From Pseudomonas abietaniphila (GTDB lineage Bacteria > Pseudomonadota > Gammaproteobacteria > Pseudomonadales > Pseudomonadaceae): DNA of 64,000 nucleotides. A model generated the notes under the pieces. That model was not told the origin of the DNA, made no database searches, and saw nothing but the letters and a program-made list of their open reading frames with translations. Of the stretch, positions 47,594 through 55,532 are shown in pieces; the stretch's first letter is position 1, and every line of letters starts with the position of its first letter. Location of the stretch: the NCBI RefSeq assembly GCF_900100795.1, contig NZ_FNCO01000010.1:186001-250000 (forward strand), read 5' to 3'. A program made the translations under genes and the position numbers.

Positions 47594-48948
47594 GGCCGTG
47601 CCTCGACGCGTATCGATCTGGACCGCGCCGGGTGCGAGACCACGGAGGCCAATTGCCGGGGTTGGGTCGCCATGAGCGCGTCGGTCAGTTGCTGTGCCCG
47701 CAACGCCACCATCGAAAACGACTGCGCATCACTGATGCCGTGGGTCTTTTCCGACGTGCCGTTGGCGAGAATCTGTACGCCTTCACTGTGCTGAAGACCC
47801 ACACGGTAATGGCGATCCACGGCCAAGGTTCCGTCCTCGTCGCGCAGCAGCCACGGCTGCAGCAAGGTCAACAACGGCGGCACTGCCAGTTGCTCGTAGC
47901 CCGTGCCGAGCACGATGCCGTCGACGTACAGCGTGGTCTCCAGACCTGTGTTGCTGTCACGCAGCACCACAGAGTAGGCATCACCGACTTTTTCCACAGA
48001 CACCACGTCGGACCAGGTGTGAAGATTCAGGCGCTGATGCCCACTGACCTCGCCTTCGTACAGGAAGGAGTACAACGCCTGACTCTCGTCAGCGTCGATG
48101 CCCGCGTAGTTGGTCGAACGAATCTCGTCGAACACCTTGCTGCGACGCGCGGGCTCCAGTTCATGGAAGTAATCCACCTGTTCGGGCAGGAACGCCATGT
48201 TGGGAAACTGCCCCAGCTGACCAACCCGGAAACCCACGCCCCGGTGTACCGAATGCACCTGGGTGGTCGGCGCTGCACCCAACAGATGCGCCACGGCCTC
48301 ACCCGCGCTTTGGCCTGAGCCCAGCACCAGCCAGCGCTGGGCAATGGGGCCGCCGCCCAGATGAATGTTCTTGAGGTATTGCGAGGTGTGGAACACACGG
48401 CCACCCAAGTGAGCGCTGAACGCCTCGGGGATTCTCGGCAGGCTGCCGTGGGACAACACCAGACGCTTGGTGCGATAGGTGCCTTGAGCGGTCACCACAT
48501 CGACAGCGCGCAAAATGCCTTTTTCCGCGACTGGCAGTACGTCGAGCACGCCTTCGTCGTAGGACACATAGTCCTTCAACTGTGCGGCAACCCAACCGAT
48601 GTAGTCGGACCATTCCACTCGACTGGCCGGACGACCCAGTAAACCGAATTTGTACAGGCGCCCTTTTTCTTTCAGGTACATGGCAAACGAGAAGCGGCTA
48701 CGCGGGTTACGCGGGGTCACCAGGTCGCGAAACACATGATGGTTAATGTCGGTGCCCGCCAGCAGAAACGCGCCATGCCAGGTCGAATCGCGGCCTTTCT
48801 CGAAAAACCGCACACGCGCAAACGGCTTCTTGCCGTTGTCCTCTGCCTCGTCTTCCAGCGCACAGGCCAGCGCGATACCGGCGGGACCGAAGCCGACCGA
48901 CACGACGTCCAGCTCCTGACGCAAACCCTCGATTTCAAACTGATTCAT
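47590..48948 (-). CDS. L-lysine/L-ornithine N-hydroxylating monooxygenase (NMO family)
   Basis: A 452-residue flavin- and NADPH-dependent enzyme that hydroxylates the side-chain amine of lysine or ornithine. It shows the FAD site GFGPAG (19-24), HHVFRDLVTPRNPRSRFSFA (70-89), the NADPH site GSGQSAGE (210-217), NYAGID (280-285) and GTGYE (348-352). It is as long as IucD and PvdA. With the MetRS-like, cupin and FAD oxidase genes it forms the set in which N6-hydroxylysine is the electrophilic partner for N-N bond formation. The ATG at 48948 has GGAAGAA upstream. It is 53 bases from the preceding gene and overlaps the sbnA-like gene by 4. Lysine is the expected substrate by analogy. Confidence 0.9.
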   Translation of the reverse strand: MNQFEIEGLRQELDVVSVGFGPAGIALACALEDEAEDNGKKPFARVRFFEKGRDSTWHGAFLLAGTDINHHVFRDLVTPRNPRSRFSFAMYLKEKGRLYKFGLLGRPASRVEWSDYIGWVAAQLKDYVSYDEGVLDVLPVAEKGILRAVDVVTAQGTYRTKRLVLSHGSLPRIPEAFSAHLGGRVFHTSQYLKNIHLGGGPIAQRWLVLGSGQSAGEAVAHLLGAAPTTQVHSVHRGVGFRVGQLGQFPNMAFLPEQVDYFHELEPARRSKVFDEIRSTNYAGIDADESQALYSFLYEGEVSGHQRLNLHTWSDVVSVEKVGDAYSVVLRDSNTGLETTLYVDGIVLGTGYEQLAVPPLLTLLQPWLLRDEDGTLAVDRHYRVGLQHSEGVQILANGTSEKTHGISDAQSFSMVALRAQQLTDALMATQPRQLASVVSHPARSRSIRVEARP

Positions 48949-49001
48949 GGTGGTTCTTCCTGAAAGGTTTAAAGACTTGGCGAGCCGTGAAGCGGCTCGA
49001 T

Positions 49002-49949
49002 TCAACTCAGCAAACGTCGCTCATGGACGCGCTCGTCGGCGTAGACCCACAGCGAAACCCGGGCGTGATCGTTCTCCCCATTGCTGAAACTGATGGGGCC
49101 GGCAGGTGTGGAAAACTGTTCATAGCGCAGCGCATCGAGCAGCCCGCCGCGTTGACGAGCCGCCAGATCCACCAGCGAAAACGCCGCCAGCGTTTCAATG
49201 GCGTACACCGGGGCCTGTTCGCCATACAGGCGCTGGTAAGCCAGATCGACCGATTGCGCTTCAGGGAGATCGCTGGCCACCGGGAAGCTGACGACATAGA
49301 CGGTGCCGGTGTGCGTCAATCCCGCGACCAACGCAGGCGACGCCGCATCGTCAGTAAAAAAGAGGGGTAATCCACAACCCGATGCCCGGTTTTCCACAAG
49401 GAATTGCCGGCTGGCTTTTAAGCGACCGCAAAAGACCAAGGCGTCTGCCTGCGCACTGTCTTCAACCAGTTCGACTGTGGATAACTTCGCTGCGGCCTGG
49501 AGTTCGCGTAGCTGTTGTTGCCCGTGAAGACTCGGATCGGCGAACAGTGCGAGTCTCATGAGCCCTTGAGTTTCGGCAAATCCCAATAAGCGCCCGGCGA
49601 GCACACGGTCGGACGCGCAGACTCTGAAGGTTGTGAGGCCGTTTTCAGTCAGTGCGGCGCAGGTGGACGCAGGAAGAATCAAGGGAATGCCAGCCTGTGC
49701 ATAACTTTCCACCACAGCAGCCGCTGACTCGGAGGCGAAATGGCCGATCACTGCATCGACTTTCGCATCGATGAAATACCTCGCCGCCGCCCTTCCACCT
49801 TCGGCATTGGCGCCATCATCAAAGTAGAAATGCCGCGCAGTGCGCACGTTGCTGAACAGATGGCTGGAGAGGTAAACGCCCCGCAGAAAACTGCGTGCAT
49901 GTAACGTGGTGCCGACGTCCAGCGCCGCGCAGATTCCCAGGCGCATCAT
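49002..49949 (-). CDS. Cytosolic periplasmic-binding-fold protein (Peripla_BP_6 type) in the cluster
   Basis: A 315-residue protein with the type 1 periplasmic binding fold of the Leu/Ile/Val-binding group (FYFDDGANAEGGRAAARYFI; VIGHFASESAAAVVE; GIPLILPASTCAALTENG in part). It has no signal peptide: the start MMRLGICAALDVGTTLHARS runs straight into the first strand. Family members without signals include AmiC-type ligand sensors. It may bind a pathway intermediate or sense the product, but there is no direct evidence. It overlaps the FAD oxidase gene by 4 bases (ATGA), so it is firmly in the operon. No ABC permease genes accompany it. Confidence 0.75.
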   Translation of the reverse strand: MMRLGICAALDVGTTLHARSFLRGVYLSSHLFSNVRTARHFYFDDGANAEGGRAAARYFIDAKVDAVIGHFASESAAAVVESYAQAGIPLILPASTCAALTENGLTTFRVCASDRVLAGRLLGFAETQGLMRLALFADPSLHGQQQLRELQAAAKLSTVELVEDSAQADALVFCGRLKASRQFLVENRASGCGLPLFFTDDAASPALVAGLTHTGTVYVVSFPVASDLPEAQSVDLAYQRLYGEQAPVYAIETLAAFSLVDLAARQRGGLLDALRYEQFSTPAGPISFSNGENDHARVSLWVYADERVHERRLLS

Positions 49950-51070
49950 GACAACGCGACCTCGGTAAACCGCGAAGGGCAGAACGCTTGCATGATGGCG
50001 CGATGGCCGGCGTCCATGGACGTGCCGGACATCAACCCCCCCAGCTCGAAGGCCAGCAATTCGGCCACGCTCGGCGCCATCTTGAAGCCGATGCCGCAGA
50101 ACCCAGTCGCCAGGTAGACATGGCTTTTAGCGGAGGCGCGGCCAATCAATGGGTGTCCGTCGTCGGTGTAGGCATCCCAGGCAATCTGGGTGACGACGGG
50201 CGTGCAGTGATCTCTGTCGTAACCCAATCTGGCCACGCGCTCCATCACGTCCTGCTCGTTGTCCATCACCGACAGGTTCAGCTGACTCGCATGCGCCGCG
50301 CGTTGGCGCCGTTGACCGCCGACTTGCATCAGAGTGCGTCCGAGCGGAAGCAGATAGGTATTGAGGTGGTGCGCGATGACCGGCATGCTCGGCGCCTGGT
50401 CGCAGCCCAGGCGGGTAAAGGGAATGGTGCGCGCATGCACCGCCCCATGAGGCCGCGCCAGCGGTCCGTCGGCACCGCAGGCATCAACGACCCACGTGGC
50501 CTCCAGGCACAATTTCCCCGCGTGAACCTGCACATGCCCGTCGAGTTCGATGCAGCGGTCAACCGCCAGATGATCAAGGAACGTTGCCTTTTCGCTGACG
50601 TAGCGGCACAGATTGGACACCGTGACCCGCGCATCGACCGTGCCGCCATTGCGCTCGATGAGCAGGCATTGGTCGGGACAGAACGCCGCAAAACGTCCGT
50701 TATCCAACGCACTCACCGACGCGTGCAGCTCGATGTTCTGGGTGCCCTCGGTGCCCACGGCATCCAGGTACTGACCACACACCTCGGAGCTTGCGATGTA
50801 GGCGACACCGGTGCGCTTGAGCGCTTGTTCGAATAACGCATGAACAATGCCGGTGCTGCCATGGTGCGCCCCACGACGGGTCAGCGGACGCAGTGCAGGG
50901 TCAAGCTCCAGGCCTCTGACGATGCCACCGGTATCGCGCGTCGCGCCCTGACCGCCGCCGATGCCCTTCTCCATAAGAGCAACGTCCAGGCCGTTTTCGA
51001 CCAGCGCGGCGGCAATCGAGGCGCCCATGACGCCGGCGCCGATCACGATCACATCGAATGAGGTTTTCAT
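49946..51070 (-). CDS. FAD-dependent amine oxidoreductase (DadA/glycine oxidase fold), Spb39-like role
   Basis: A 374-residue DAO-family flavoprotein with the ADP-binding motif VIVIGAGVMGASIAAAL (8-24), GATRDTGGIVRG and a C-terminal flavin segment YLATGFCGIGFKMAP. In the hydrazinoacetate pathway of s56-p1 biosynthesis, an enzyme of this family (Spb39) cleaves the lysine part from the N-N intermediate and leaves the free hydrazine. The same role is inferred here from context. GGGAGG precedes the ATG, and the gene begins 15 bases after the MetRS-like stop. An ordinary D-amino acid dehydrogenase is the alternative. Confidence 0.82.
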   Translation of the reverse strand: MKTSFDVIVIGAGVMGASIAAALVENGLDVALMEKGIGGGQGATRDTGGIVRGLELDPALRPLTRRGAHHGSTGIVHALFEQALKRTGVAYIASSEVCGQYLDAVGTEGTQNIELHASVSALDNGRFAAFCPDQCLLIERNGGTVDARVTVSNLCRYVSEKATFLDHLAVDRCIELDGHVQVHAGKLCLEATWVVDACGADGPLARPHGAVHARTIPFTRLGCDQAPSMPVIAHHLNTYLLPLGRTLMQVGGQRRQRAAHASQLNLSVMDNEQDVMERVARLGYDRDHCTPVVTQIAWDAYTDDGHPLIGRASAKSHVYLATGFCGIGFKMAPSVAELLAFELGGLMSGTSMDAGHRAIMQAFCPSRFTEVALS

Positions 51071-51085
51071 CGGCGGCCTCCCGGA

Positions 51086-52594
51086 TCAGATCTCGTATTC
51101 CACTGCGCTGACGTACACCAGCTGTTGGAACACTTCGTTCTCGGTGAAACGGCAGTAGCGCAGAATCTGCCGGGCCAGGTCCGGAAACACCGGCGCGCCA
51201 ATGGCGCCGATCAATGCCATGTACGGCAAAATCCGCTTGCCGAGCAGTTGGCGATCACGGGCCGCATTGATCACGTCGGACAGCAACACGGCCAGGCCTT
51301 TCATGGTGAAGTGATCCACCGATGTGACCTCGAACCAGCGCGCAACGAGGATCTTGATCGCCGCCGCATCAGCCGATGTCACCTTCAGGCTGTCGCCGTC
51401 GACCCGCTCGCGCTCAGCCTGCGCGGCCAGCTTGACCAGCACCTCCTTGAAGGTCTCTTCGCGCCAGGCAGCGAATTTCTCCACGTCGAAGTCGTCGGTG
51501 TCCTGCTCAGGCGCGATCAATGCGAGATAGAACCGAGCGCTGTCGGTGCAGGCATCGTCAACCAGGTCGCGGGCCCAGATCGCATAGTTGCGGCTGGTAG
51601 ACAGGTTCTTGCCGTTCAGGGTGAGGAACTGGTTGGTGTAGAAGGTCTGACGCATGCGGTAGCCGTGCATGGTCTGCAACAACGACGGATACACCATCAT
51701 GTGGCTGAAGGCGCAGTCATAACCCAAGAAATGCACCATCCGGCCTTTGCCGGAGCGGCAGTACTCGTCGTATTCCCATGGCGCGTGCTTGTGCTCGTTG
51801 AGGTATTCGCGGAACGCGCCCAGGTAGCCGGACAATCCCATCACCCAGGTGTGGATACGTCGACTGCCATCAGGTTTAAGGTCCAGTCCGCCGTCGTGCG
51901 GACGGGTGATCGCCCAGTCCAGCGGCCCCAGCTCGAACTCTTCGTTGAGGAAGCGGCGGATGAACGGGCGCAGCGGCGCATGCTCGAAGCTGCTCTTGAG
52001 GTGGTTACGGAAGTTGGACAGCGCCAGAAACTCGCGCTCTACCGGTCGCCATATCATTTGCGAGGAGCAGAGTTTGCAGTGGAAGTTGCTCATCTTCGAG
52101 GCATTGGGCGTGTGCGCGCATTCTTCGCACTGGCTCGCATCGGAGTCCGAGCCGCAGTAGTCACAGTTGCCGCGGCCGAACGCCTCGTAGCCCCATTTGT
52201 CGCAGTGCTCGCAGTAGGGTTCCTGGCTGACCTTCTTGTAAATGGCACCCGCCTTCACCGCGTACTCGTACATTTCCTCCACAGCTTTCTTGAAGTAATT
52301 GTTGCGGTACGGACGCATCCAGAAATCAACCTCGATCCCCATTTTTTTCAGGGTGTCGTTGATCTTGTCGGTGTTCTCCAGCGCCAGCTCCTGGGGCGCG
52401 CGGTCGAGTTCGATGCCTCGGCGCAGCATGTACGACTGATAGTCGTCGGAGTAGGACACCAGCGTGCAGTCATGACCCCGCTGACGTTGCGCGCGCGTGA
52501 AGATATCGGCGGCCAGGAAAGGACCGGCCATGTGACCGATGTGCAGGTCGCCGTTGGGGGTTGGCGGCGTGATGGTAACCAGTAACTTGCCCAT
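51086..52594 (-). CDS. Methionyl-tRNA synthetase-like protein (hydrazine synthetase, ligase part)
   Basis: A class I synthetase of 502 residues resembling MetRS. HIGH is intact in PNGDLHIGHMAGP (near residue 19). The KMSKS loop is changed: LNGKNLSTSRNY (near 329-336) has NLSTS in place of KMSKS, losing both lysines. Four CxxC pairs (near 129, 145, 157 and 174) suggest zinc knuckles. In known systems the MetRS-like module activates an amino acid and joins it to the hydroxyl of an N-hydroxyamino acid, and a cupin rearranges the ester to an N-N bond. ATG 52594 overlaps the cupin TGA by one base; GTG 52597 is possible. A spare housekeeping MetRS is unlikely given the altered motif and the operon. 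Confidence 0.85.
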   Translation of the reverse strand: MGKLLVTITPPTPNGDLHIGHMAGPFLAADIFTRAQRQRGHDCTLVSYSDDYQSYMLRRGIELDRAPQELALENTDKINDTLKKMGIEVDFWMRPYRNNYFKKAVEEMYEYAVKAGAIYKKVSQEPYCEHCDKWGYEAFGRGNCDYCGSDSDASQCEECAHTPNASKMSNFHCKLCSSQMIWRPVEREFLALSNFRNHLKSSFEHAPLRPFIRRFLNEEFELGPLDWAITRPHDGGLDLKPDGSRRIHTWVMGLSGYLGAFREYLNEHKHAPWEYDEYCRSGKGRMVHFLGYDCAFSHMMVYPSLLQTMHGYRMRQTFYTNQFLTLNGKNLSTSRNYAIWARDLVDDACTDSARFYLALIAPEQDTDDFDVEKFAAWREETFKEVLVKLAAQAERERVDGDSLKVTSADAAAIKILVARWFEVTSVDHFTMKGLAVLLSDVINAARDRQLLGKRILPYMALIGAIGAPVFPDLARQILRYCRFTENEVFQQLVYVSAVEYEI

Positions 52595-53037
52595 CACGAG
52601 GCCCTCGGTTCGGACACGTCGTGTACCGTCGCCTTTTGCAACGCGAACGCGTTCGACGCCACGGCTTGCTGAGCGTCTTCATCGAGGAAGCGGTTGGCGG
52701 AATCACGATCCCACCAGACCACATAAAAATGGAAGTCTTCGTCCGTGTCGTTCAACACATAGTGATCGGTGTGTTTGGGAATGGCGGCGATATCGCCCAT
52801 GGTGAACGGGTACGTCTGGTCGCCGACCACCAGCTTGGCGGTGCCTTTTATCCCGATGAAGAACTCTTGATCAATCTGGGTGTGCGACAACGATTGGGTG
52901 TGCGGGCGCACGACGCACCAGCCACCGCCGATAGGGGTCGCATAACCGTCCCACGGCAGCAGTCGGGAACCGTCCAGGTCATATTCATGAACCAGTTTGT
53001 CCCAGGCCATGGGGCGAAAAATTTGAAAGTCTGTCAT
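52594..53037 (-). CDS. Cupin (hydrazine synthetase, cupin part), first gene of the cluster
   Basis: A 147-residue single-domain cupin. Metal ligand candidates are H46, H52, E58 (in SHTQIDQEFFIGIKG) and H89 or H92 (IPKHTDHYVLN). The region before the ATG, AAGGAGAACTTC, is an excellent SD, so the start is set here and not 39 codons upstream. In Spb40-type hydrazine synthetases a cupin and a MetRS-like domain are fused; here they are two genes whose ends touch, so they probably form a complex. It leads the eight-gene operon and lies 135 bases behind a palindromic LysR-type site. Confidence 0.85.
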   Translation of the reverse strand: MTDFQIFRPMAWDKLVHEYDLDGSRLLPWDGYATPIGGGWCVVRPHTQSLSHTQIDQEFFIGIKGTAKLVVGDQTYPFTMGDIAAIPKHTDHYVLNDTDEDFHFYVVWWDRDSANRFLDEDAQQAVASNAFALQKATVHDVSEPRAS

Positions 53038-53171
53038 GAAGTTCTCCTTCAACCCGGAGCATCCCTGCTCGTTGTTTATCGGCGTCCGCCCGTGCAGGGC
53101 AACGCCGTTGAGTTGAGGGATAAGCTGAAGAAAATCGCAGAAGGGAGCAAACAAGAAATACGCAATTACCG

Positions 53172-53188
53172 GTTAAGTTTGACTTAAC
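53172..53188. promoter_or_regulatory. LysR-type operator for the hydrazine-type operon
   Basis: GTTAAGTTTGACTTAAC is a perfect palindrome (6-base arms, 5-base centre) and contains a T-N11-A LysR box. It lies 135 bases upstream of the cupin start. GTTAAG half-sites recur at 53274-53279 and 54273-54278, around the LysR gene next door, which is therefore the likely binder. Confidence 0.65.
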
Positions 53189-53352
53189 TCAACATTGCTT
53201 AATCATCCGACTTATCAAGGAATTAGGTAGCTTTCTGGCGGGTATTGGTCCATCAATCGGCACTGAAGCAGGGCTTAACTGCTCAGAAAAACAGCCATTA
53301 AAACCAGACAGCGTGATGCCCGGAAGCGTATTGCGCCCTGGACGGCAGGAAA

Positions 53353-54261
53353 TCAGCGCGTCGTAAACTCGCGCTGGCTGGCGATGGCCTGTGACACCAG
53401 CCAGTCCCTGAATTGTCGACTGGACTTAGGCAGGATGGCCGTCTCGTCATACACCAGGTAGTACGCAATCGGCGTGTCGATGGTCGCGCGAAAAGGCACC
53501 ACCAGACGGCCCGAGGCCAGCTCTTCGCGAATCAAAGAGCGACGTACCAGCGCAATCCCCATGCCCGCCAGGGCGGCTTCGATCACGCCGTTGGAATCCA
53601 CAAAAACCGAGCCCTTGTGCACGGCGGCTTCGGCATCCTCGATCCCCACCGCCCTGAGCCATAACGCCCAGTCTTCGCGGTGCTCATCGTGCAGCAGGTT
53701 GTAGTTCTTGAGATCGATGGGCGAAGACAAGAAACGCGAATCCGGCAACAGACCTGGGCTGCACACCGGCTGCAGACGGTCATTGATCAGCATCTCGACC
53801 TCAAGCCCCGGATACCGGCCCAGGCCATGACGCACAGCAAAATCGACGCCGTCACCGAGCAGGTCAACCAGCCGGTTGGTGGTGCTGATCAGCACTTCGA
53901 TACCGGGACAGATGGCCTGGAAATCAGGCAAGCGCGGGAGCAGCCACTGCATTGCAAAGCCGCTGGTGCAACTGACCGTGATGGTATTGGGACCGTTATC
54001 GCTCATCAGACGCTGGGTCGCGTCGGATATCTGCCCGAGTGCGGGGCGAATGGCACGCAGGTAAATCTTGCCTTCGGGCGTCAATTCCAGGCGCTTGGTG
54101 TTACGGATGAATAACGTGACGCCCACTGCCTTTTCGAGCTTGGCGATCTGTTGGCTGATGGCCGCCGGAGTGACGAAAAGCTCGCCCGCCGCGCTCTTCA
54201 TGCTGGCGTGACGCCCCGTCGCTTCAAAACACAGCAGGGCGTACAGGGGCGGGAATTTCAT
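53353..54261 (-). CDS. LysR-family regulator (GcvA-like), likely controller of the cluster
   Basis: A 302-residue LysR-type regulator. The HTH reads FEATGRHASMKSAAGELFVTPAAISQQIAKLEKAVG and the effector domain includes VSCTSGFAMQWLLPRLPDF and DFAVRHGLGRYPGL, typical of the GcvA branch, which often controls amino acid genes. It is transcribed in the same direction as the eight-gene operon, about 315 bases upstream, with a perfect T-N11-A palindrome between. GTTAAG and CTTAAG half-sites also precede its own start. Divergent from it is an EamA exporter gene, so one regulator may serve both directions. Confidence 0.9.
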   Translation of the reverse strand: MKFPPLYALLCFEATGRHASMKSAAGELFVTPAAISQQIAKLEKAVGVTLFIRNTKRLELTPEGKIYLRAIRPALGQISDATQRLMSDNGPNTITVSCTSGFAMQWLLPRLPDFQAICPGIEVLISTTNRLVDLLGDGVDFAVRHGLGRYPGLEVEMLINDRLQPVCSPGLLPDSRFLSSPIDLKNYNLLHDEHREDWALWLRAVGIEDAEAAVHKGSVFVDSNGVIEAALAGMGIALVRRSLIREELASGRLVVPFRATIDTPIAYYLVYDETAILPKSSRQFRDWLVSQAIASQREFTTR

Positions 54262-54418
54262 GCCGGTCCTCAGTTAAGAAAATCTAATGTGCTTAAGAAA
54301 AGCTCGCTTGAGCACGACTTCAGACACTGCTCAAATCATCACACCCTGACTCGGCGAGCGTCAATCTACACCTTCCGGGTCGTTTTGTTGAATGCAGTAG
54401 ATTCAGGAAGGACGTGTC

Positions 54419-55342
54419 ATGAGGCCATCGGATTATGTTCGGCTACTTCTCCTCGCCGCGATCTGGGGAGCAAGTTTTCTGTTCATGCGCGTGGCGGCTC
54501 CCGTACTGGGTGCATTACCCACGGCGTTCTTTCGTGTGCTGCTCGGCGCGATCGGCTTGCTGGTGATCCTCGCCGTCCTCAAAACCCAGCATGACTTTCA
54601 GGGCAAACTCAAAGCCACGATGGTGCTGGGCGTGATCAACTCGGGTATTCCGTTCCTGATGTACAGCATGGCCGCCATGCTGTTGCCTGCGGGTTACTCC
54701 GCCATTCTCAATGCCACCACGCCGCTGATGGGCGTGTTGATTGGCTCGATGTTCTTCAACGACACGCTCACACCCAAAAAAGCAGCGGGCGTTTTCATTG
54801 GCCTGCTGGGAATCACGTTGCTGACCACCACCGGCCCGATGACCTTCACCACCACCGTGGTGATGGGCGCACTGGCGTGCCTGGTCGCCACCAGTTGCTA
54901 CGGCGCAGCAGGCTTCCTGACACGTCAGTGGATCGCCGACAAAGGCGGTCTGGATGCCAAACTGGTCGCATTCGGCAGTCAGGTCGGCGCCACCGTGTTC
55001 CTGGCGCCGTTCTTCGCGATTTCGACCACCGTCAATCCACCCGCCAGTTGGGGTGACTCCACTGTCTGGTTGTCGCTGGCGGCCGTCGGTTTCATCTGCA
55101 CCGCATGTGCCTACATCCTTTACTTCCGGCTGATTGCCGATATCGGCCCGGTCCGTTCTCTCACCGTGACCTTCCTGATTCCACCGTTCGGCGTGCTGTG
55201 GGGCGTGATGTTCCTCGATGAACACCTGTCCACCGGCCATCTCTACGGCGGCGGTCTGATCTGTCTGGCCGTGTGGTTCGTGCTCAGCAAGAGCAAGCCC
55301 AAGCCGGTACAGGCCGCGCAGGATTCGCCTGCCGCCACCTGA
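54419..55342 (+). CDS. EamA/DMT-family exporter
   Basis: A 307-residue inner membrane protein with ten hydrophobic segments in two EamA repeats (YVRLLLLAAIWGASFLFMRV at the start; second repeat from about residue 150). The inter-repeat pattern PAGYSAILNATTPLMGVLIG is conserved. Members export amino acids and metabolites. GGAAGGA lies about 6 bases before the ATG. Position between the two LysR genes beside the hydrazine-type operon makes it a candidate exporter or resistance determinant for the product, which is inference. Confidence 0.88.
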   Translation: MRPSDYVRLLLLAAIWGASFLFMRVAAPVLGALPTAFFRVLLGAIGLLVILAVLKTQHDFQGKLKATMVLGVINSGIPFLMYSMAAMLLPAGYSAILNATTPLMGVLIGSMFFNDTLTPKKAAGVFIGLLGITLLTTTGPMTFTTTVVMGALACLVATSCYGAAGFLTRQWIADKGGLDAKLVAFGSQVGATVFLAPFFAISTTVNPPASWGDSTVWLSLAAVGFICTACAYILYFRLIADIGPVRSLTVTFLIPPFGVLWGVMFLDEHLSTGHLYGGGLICLAVWFVLSKSKPKPVQAAQDSPAAT

Positions 55343-55532
55343 TTTCACTTATCCACAGCTGAAACCGAAACGCAGTTGTCTGGTGGCGTTAACCAGACGG
55401 GGCCCGGCCGTGCCCGCTTTTTCTTCTCGGCCATGGGACACGCACAGTTTTAGGACGTATCGAGATGGCAACACGATCAGACGCATTGACCCTTTGGCTG
55501 AGTGGCTGTGACATTTGGGCGGAGTATGCACA

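Larger units (their letters stand above)
43912..49484. repeat. Cluster of perfect DnaA-box 9-mers
   Basis: TTATCCACA or its complement occurs at 43912, 43981, 44292, 44427, 44958, 45111, 47425 and 49476 (start positions of the 9-mers). All eight lie within coding sequence. Seven more are in the window at 2, 10941, 19366, 19536, 34161, 34862 and 55349. Chance alone predicts about 0.5 per 64 kb for both strands, assuming equal base use. Confidence 0.8.

Noticed and set aside
47590..48948. Hydroxamate siderophore gene (aerobactin or pyoverdine type) suggested by the N-hydroxylase
   Set aside because: No acetyl- or formyltransferase, NRPS or IucA/C gene is adjacent; context is the cupin/MetRS-like/FAD oxidase set.
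51125..52585. A 486-codon plus-strand frame across the MetRS-like gene
   Set aside because: Antisense shadow; the minus-strand protein has HIGH and zinc-knuckle motifs, the shadow has none.
51086..52594. Housekeeping or duplicate methionyl-tRNA synthetase
   Set aside because: The KMSKS loop is altered to NLSTS and the gene is translationally coupled to a cupin inside a biosynthetic operon.
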